From Terriglobia bacterium (lineage in GTDB: Bacteria > Acidobacteriota > Terriglobia > Acidiferrales > UBA7541), in contig JAIQGG010000005.1 of NCBI GenBank assembly GCA_020072785.1, positions 1 to 64,000 on the forward strand: 64,000 nucleotides of DNA, written 5' to 3'. Under the pieces are notes generated by a model. The model saw only the letters and a list, made by a program, of their open reading frames with translations, did no database searches and had not been told where the DNA came from. Below, piece after piece: positions 61,176 to 64,000 of the stretch (positions are counted from its first letter, which is position 1; the number at the start of each line of letters is the position of its first letter). Both the position numbers and the translations under genes were made by a program.

Positions 61176-61561
61176 GGAATGGAAAAGCTAGGGCGGATCT
61201 CGCTGACGGGTGGCGCATTGGAACTTCCCATTTGTTTGCCGATGCAAGAACCACGCGATAGAGACGAACGAAGCTCCCAAACCTTGAGTAAAGAGCAATT
61301 TCGGGTGGCCTACCCTTTGCGGTCTTTCAAAGGGTGGGCTCTTCGTCTTTCTTTTTTCTCCCACGGCGGGTGCCCAGGTTTAATGAGCGAGCAGGTTCGG
61401 GGTTCCCCTCGACAAGAGTGAAGGCGTTTACTCCGACCTCGTCGGGGCATGTGGGGTTTATGACTTTGTGAGTTACACCCTCTGCCCGAAAGGATCGGGA
61501 TCCTCGGTCAACTCCTCTGCCGCTTGCGGCATTCGCATGCCTCGCGGAAATCTGGCCGGCA
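61176..61561. other. 386-bp spacer after the SDR operon
   Basis: No gene supported. Contains the terminator hairpin at 61312-61335 followed by a T-rich run. The rest (61340-61560) shows short frames on both strands without Shine-Dalgarno or recognisable domains. Confidence 0.55.
61312..61335 (+). terminator. Rho-independent terminator of the SDR-DUF1330 operon
   Basis: ACCCTTTG (61312-61319) pairs perfectly with CAAAGGGT (61328-61335), 8-nt loop, followed by GGGCTCTTCGTCTTTCTTTTTT. The T-run starts a few nt later than usual but orientation fits the upstream plus-strand genes. Confidence 0.6.
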
Positions 61562-61861
61562 TCACGCAGCTCTCCCGAAAGTGACCCTGGCGCTATACCC
61601 CAGTGCATAGAGCACGCGCAACATCAAGTCCGTCGAAATGTCCTTCGTATTGCGGTTCATCATCGCCGTAATGCGCGTCCGCGATGTGCGCGCCAGCCGC
61701 GCTACCTGTGCATGCGTCAAACCCTTCTTCCGCACAACTTCGATGATTTTCGAGTTGAGCTCGCTGCGCAGTTCCATTTCCGCGCCGTCCGCCGGGGTCA
61801 GACCCAGGGCTTTCGCCAACTCGGCGGCCGTGCGCACGACCACTGCTTTAGACTTTTTCAT
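61562..61861 (-). CDS. higA: XRE-family antitoxin (HigA-like)
   Basis: 99 aa. The N-terminal helix binds the toxin; residues of about 35-85 form a helix-turn-helix (LNSKIIEVVRKKGLTHAQVARLARTSRTRITAMMNRNTKDISTDLMLRVLYALGY). Second gene of the pair, its start overlapping the toxin end by 14 nt, as in HigBA modules (toxin first). Neutralises HigB and, with it, probably represses the shared promoter. Confidence 0.85.
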   Translation of the reverse strand: MKKSKAVVVRTAAELAKALGLTPADGAEMELRSELNSKIIEVVRKKGLTHAQVARLARTSRTRITAMMNRNTKDISTDLMLRVLYALGYSARVTFGRAA

Positions 61862-62180
61862 CCAGTAACTCCTTTAACCGCTTCCTTCCCATATCCACAT
61901 CCTGCTTGGGCGTCGTCCGGCTCTTTTTCACGAACGCGTGGAACACCAGAACGCCTCGCGGCGATCTCGCATAATAGAATGCGCGATAAATCCCGGCTCG
62001 GTCCCGGATTCTCAACTCCTCAACCCCCTGCGCTACCGATGGCATGTGCCGGGAGAAAGGCATCCCCAGAATCGCGCCCTTCTGCAGATCAAAAATCGCC
62101 TTGCCAAGCTCCAGTCGGACGTCCTTGGGAAACAAGCGGATTGCCGCCCGGGCCGCAGGATGAAAGATCGCTGCTTTCAC
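61848..62180 (-). CDS. higB: RelE/HigB-type toxin (phage Gp49-like)
   Basis: 110 aa. Gp49/HigB-like mRNA interferase: AIFHPAARAAIRLFPKDVRLELGKAIFDLQKG, GMPFSRHMPSVAQGVEELRIRDRAGIYRAFYYARSPRGVLVFHAFVKKSRTTPKQDVDMGRKRLKEL. The helix-strand pattern and the basic FVKKSRTTPKQD end are characteristic of the family. Cleaves mRNA on the ribosome in characterised relatives. Start is GTG 62180. An imperfect palindrome just upstream is a candidate operator. Confidence 0.87.
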   Translation of the reverse strand: MKAAIFHPAARAAIRLFPKDVRLELGKAIFDLQKGAILGMPFSRHMPSVAQGVEELRIRDRAGIYRAFYYARSPRGVLVFHAFVKKSRTTPKQDVDMGRKRLKELLDEKV

Positions 62181-62188
62181 CCGTATAG

Positions 62189-62206
62189 TGTCTCATATCT
62201 GGGACA
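62189..62206 (-). promoter_or_regulatory. Imperfect palindrome upstream of higB, putative autoregulatory operator
   Basis: TGTCTCATATCTGGGACA (plus-strand reading) matches its own reverse complement at 14 of 18 positions, and lies 9-26 nt before the higB GTG. The half-site GGGACATT recurs at 62250-62257. Self-repression through such palindromes is usual for HigBA. Confidence 0.5.
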
Positions 62207-62211
62207 TTCAT

Positions 62212-62601
62212 TCAACTGTCAAGCATGCGCCTGACCTGACTTAACAAATGGGACATTTCCGGGATACTCGAACTCTTCGAAATCATATTTTCTTCGTCAG
62301 CACGATCCAGCAGAGGACGCCCGCCAGTGAACTCCGCCTGTAGCCAGGAAATGAGGGTGCTTTCGAATACTTTTCCACAACCCATTCGAATACCACTCAG
62401 TAATCTATTGAAATAACGTAACCCATCTGCTATCCTTCCCCGTGTTGCATCAATCCACCGTTCGAAAACCTTCCGCGCCGCTGCCCACACGCCCCCCGCT
62501 CTTCCCTTCGCCTTGTACCCGCGCCAGCCTTGAATATACGTCCTCTGCGCCTTATTCTTCCCCCTCTCCCCTAAACCCCTCAGAATCAAATCGTTTCCCA
62601 T
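62212..62601 (-). pseudogene. Uncertain frame, possibly a decayed four-helix-bundle (IVS-type) gene
   Basis: 129-codon open frame. The C-terminal 75 or so residues (RIADGLRYFNRLLSGIRMGCGKVFESTLISWLQAEF...SIPEMSHLLSQVRRML) faintly resemble the end of the four-helix-bundle family linked to 23S rRNA intervening sequences, but the N-terminal half does not. No clear start site. It may be a remnant or a chance frame; confidence is low. Confidence 0.25.
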
Positions 62602-62728
62602 CTTCCGTCGCTAAACTCTTTCTTTTCACATCACTTCCCAACATTGCATTTGATCCCCTTTGCAATCACATCGTTCCCCGGAAACCGGGGGACGACGGCT
62701 GCTCGCTTTCCTCCTGTCTCCTTCTTTC

Positions 62729-62753
62729 AACTGTCAACTGTGAACTGTCAACT
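62729..62753. repeat. AACTGTC heptamer tandem repeat
   Basis: AACTGTC AACTGTG AACTGTC AACT, 3.6 copies of a 7-bp unit with one substitution. Microsatellite-like; period matches the heptamers before metG. Confidence 0.7.
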
Positions 62754-62845
62754 TTCCCGTCCACCTCCTTGCCACCTTTGACCCCTCTAAACAACTTGCC
62801 TATACTGAATCGTTTCCAGCACTTCCGTCCCCGGAACGAGGAACT

Positions 62846-64000
62846 GTGTACCAGCTACTTCTAAATCGCCTCCGCGACACCCTGGCTCGCCACATTCAGC
62901 AGAACTATGGCGTAACCATCGAGATCGCCCTGGAAAAGCCGCCCAAGCTGGAGATGGGCGAACTGGCCTCGCCCGTCTGCTTCGAGCTGGCCAAGCGCCT
63001 GAAACGCGCCCCGCGGCAGATCGCCCAGGAGATGGTCAACCAGCTCGCCCCGGTGGAAGGCATCGCGCGCATCGAGGTCGCCGGAGCGGGCTATCTGAAC
63101 GCGTTCCTCGACCGCGCCGCCTTCTGGCACCGCGCGCTGGCGGAATCCGCGGCTGGCGGGCCGGCCACCCCGGCCGCCGGCGGCAAGATCATCGTCGAGC
63201 ACACCAACATCAATCCCAACAAGGCGGCGCACATCGGGCACCTGCGCAATGCCGTCCTGGGCGATACCTTCGTGCGCTTGCTGCGCCACACCGGCCACAC
63301 CGTCGAAGTCCAGAACTACATCGACAACACCGGCGTGCAGGTCGCCGACGTCGTCGTCGGCTTCATGCACATGGAGAAGCGCACCGCGCGCAACGTGCGC
63401 GCCCTGACCCACGAGCCGCGCTTCGATTACTTCTGCTGGGATCTCTATGCGCGGGTGACCCAGTTTTTCGAGGAAGACAAGTCGCGGCAGGCGCTGCGCG
63501 GAGAAATGCTGAAGCGCATTGAAGAAGGCCTGGGCGAAGAGGCCGAAGTCGGACAGATCGTGGCCGACGCCATCGTGGCCTGCCACTTGCGCACCATGGC
63601 GCGCCTGGACATCCACTACGACCTTCTGCCACGCGAGAGCGAAATCCTGCACCTGAAGTTCTGGGATGCGGCGTTCACCAAGCTGAAAGAAACCGGCGCG
63701 ATCCAGCTCGCCGCCACCGGTAAGAACGCGGGCTGCTGGATCATGCCCTGGGAGCAGGGCGAAGGCGCCGCCGAAAGCGAGGACGCCGACGCCCAGGCCA
63801 AGGTCATCGTGCGCTCCAACGGCACGGTCACCTATGTGGGCAAGGACATCGCCTACCAGATGTGGAAATTCGGCCTGCTGGGCAAGGATTTTCACTACGC
63901 GCGCCACCCGCACGCCCCGGCTGGCGAGGCGTTGTGGGTGACCACCAGCGAGCCGAGCGACCCGCAGGCCCCGCCCTTCGGCAAGGCTACGACCGTGTAC
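62846..64000 (+). CDS. argS: Arginyl-tRNA synthetase (N-terminal part, cut by window end)
   Basis: 385 codons from a GTG at 62846 (GAGGAA just upstream) to the window edge, no stop. N-terminal additional domain (YQLLLNRLRDTLARHIQQNYGV... MGELASPVCFELAKRLKRAP), then HIGH-type motif NPNKAAHIGHLRNAVLGDTF and EVQNYIDNTGVQVADVVVG, typical of ArgRS. A stretch GPATPAAGGKIIVEHTNIN leads into it, and WIMPWEQGEGAAESEDADAQAKVIVRSNGTVTYVGKDIAYQMWKFG is the DxxK region. Catalytic end lies outside the window. Confidence 0.93.
   Translation, partial: MYQLLLNRLRDTLARHIQQNYGVTIEIALEKPPKLEMGELASPVCFELAKRLKRAPRQIAQEMVNQLAPVEGIARIEVAGAGYLNAFLDRAAFWHRALAESAAGGPATPAAGGKIIVEHTNINPNKAAHIGHLRNAVLGDTFVRLLRHTGHTVEVQNYIDNTGVQVADVVVGFMHMEKRTARNVRALTHEPRFDYFCWDLYARVTQFFEEDKSRQALRGEMLKRIEEGLGEEAEVGQIVADAIVACHLRTMARLDIHYDLLPRESEILHLKFWDAAFTKLKETGAIQLAATGKNAGCWIMPWEQGEGAAESEDADAQAKVIVRSNGTVTYVGKDIAYQMWKFGLLGKDFHYARHPHAPAGEALWVTTSEPSDPQAPPFGKATTVY

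Larger units (their letters stand above)
62181..62845. other. 665-bp AT-richer spacer between higBA and argS
   Basis: Holds the higBA operator/promoter (62189-62206), a possible gene remnant (62212-62601, minus), and heptamer repeats (62729-62753). From 62602 to 62845 I see no gene; base composition is clearly lower in GC than the core genes. Confidence 0.55.

Noticed and set aside
62727-62753. Possible CRISPR-like repeat
   Set aside because: Heptamers in direct contact, with no spacers and no cas genes; a microsatellite.
1-64000. tRNA or rRNA genes
   Set aside because: I saw no cloverleaf with TTCGA-type T-loop and acceptor stem, and no rRNA-like sequence on either strand; a covariance-model scan was not possible.

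Overview
The window is about 64 kb of high-GC, gene-dense bacterial chromosome. Lipid A, Kdo and heptose inner-core genes, Bam-like parts and periplasmic c-type cytochromes mark it as a Gram-negative (diderm) bacterium. Gene content and order (scpA-scpB-rluB-hisC; valS-nadC-birA-coaX-rlmD-comEC; paired DUF4097 proteins; PQQ dehydrogenase with cytochrome c; dispersed REP-like hairpins) fit Acidobacteriota best. That placement is inference; no rRNA or tRNA gene is visible. Most of the window is core housekeeping sequence. The exception is a lower-GC accessory patch at about 58.9-62.8 kb between larC and argS.

Layout: (1) 0.3-3.5 kb, minus strand: diheme cytochrome c, a PQQ alcohol dehydrogenase with a lanthanide-type D-x-D signature, and an RCK membrane protein without a K+ filter. 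(2) 3.7-10.1 kb, minus: acyl-CoA dehydrogenase, trpS (with a 75-residue low-GC insertion), scpA, scpB, rluB, hisC and a CoA-binding protein. (3) 10.2-12.9 kb: LytTR regulator divergent from DUF169-NUDIX, then a cold-shock gene. (4) 13.1-21.2 kb, plus: polX, a DUF4097 protein, a lone cytochrome c, a 30-aa membrane microprotein, rpe, a BamD-like protein and a receiver protein with a disordered tail. (5) 21.3-31.7 kb, plus: valS, nadC, birA, coaX, an unknown gene, an RNA methyltransferase gene and comEC, tightly packed. (6) 38.7-31.6 kb, minus: an overlapping eight-gene operon waaA-lpxK-waaF-gmhB-rfaE1-rfaE2-waaC-isoprenylcysteine-type methyltransferase, covering Kdo transfer, lipid A 4'-phosphorylation and much of ADP-heptose synthesis and transfer. 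(7) 38.8-52.6 kb, plus: a secreted unknown, pcrA, an amino acid permease, a secreted nuclease/phospholipase-like protein, adenosine deaminase, purS, glmS, a POTRA-only protein, larE, a DUF4097 lipoprotein and a TPR-thioredoxin. (8) 58.9-52.7 kb, minus: larC, metG, tatD, a polyprenyl diphosphate synthase and a histone-deacetylase-like hydrolase. (9) Accessory patch: LysR, SDR, DUF1330-like, higBA, repeats. (10) argS, cut by the window end.

Non-coding signals worth attention: several genes have a TATAAT-like box only 6-8 nt before the start codon and no Shine-Dalgarno sequence, which suggests leaderless mRNAs. A small palindromic repeat (GACCGCTTCGCGGTC) occurs between genes and also in frame inside comEC and pcrA. 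A second, 50-bp repeat family sits beside larC. All positions were read by eye; family names rest on motif recognition, not on searches.
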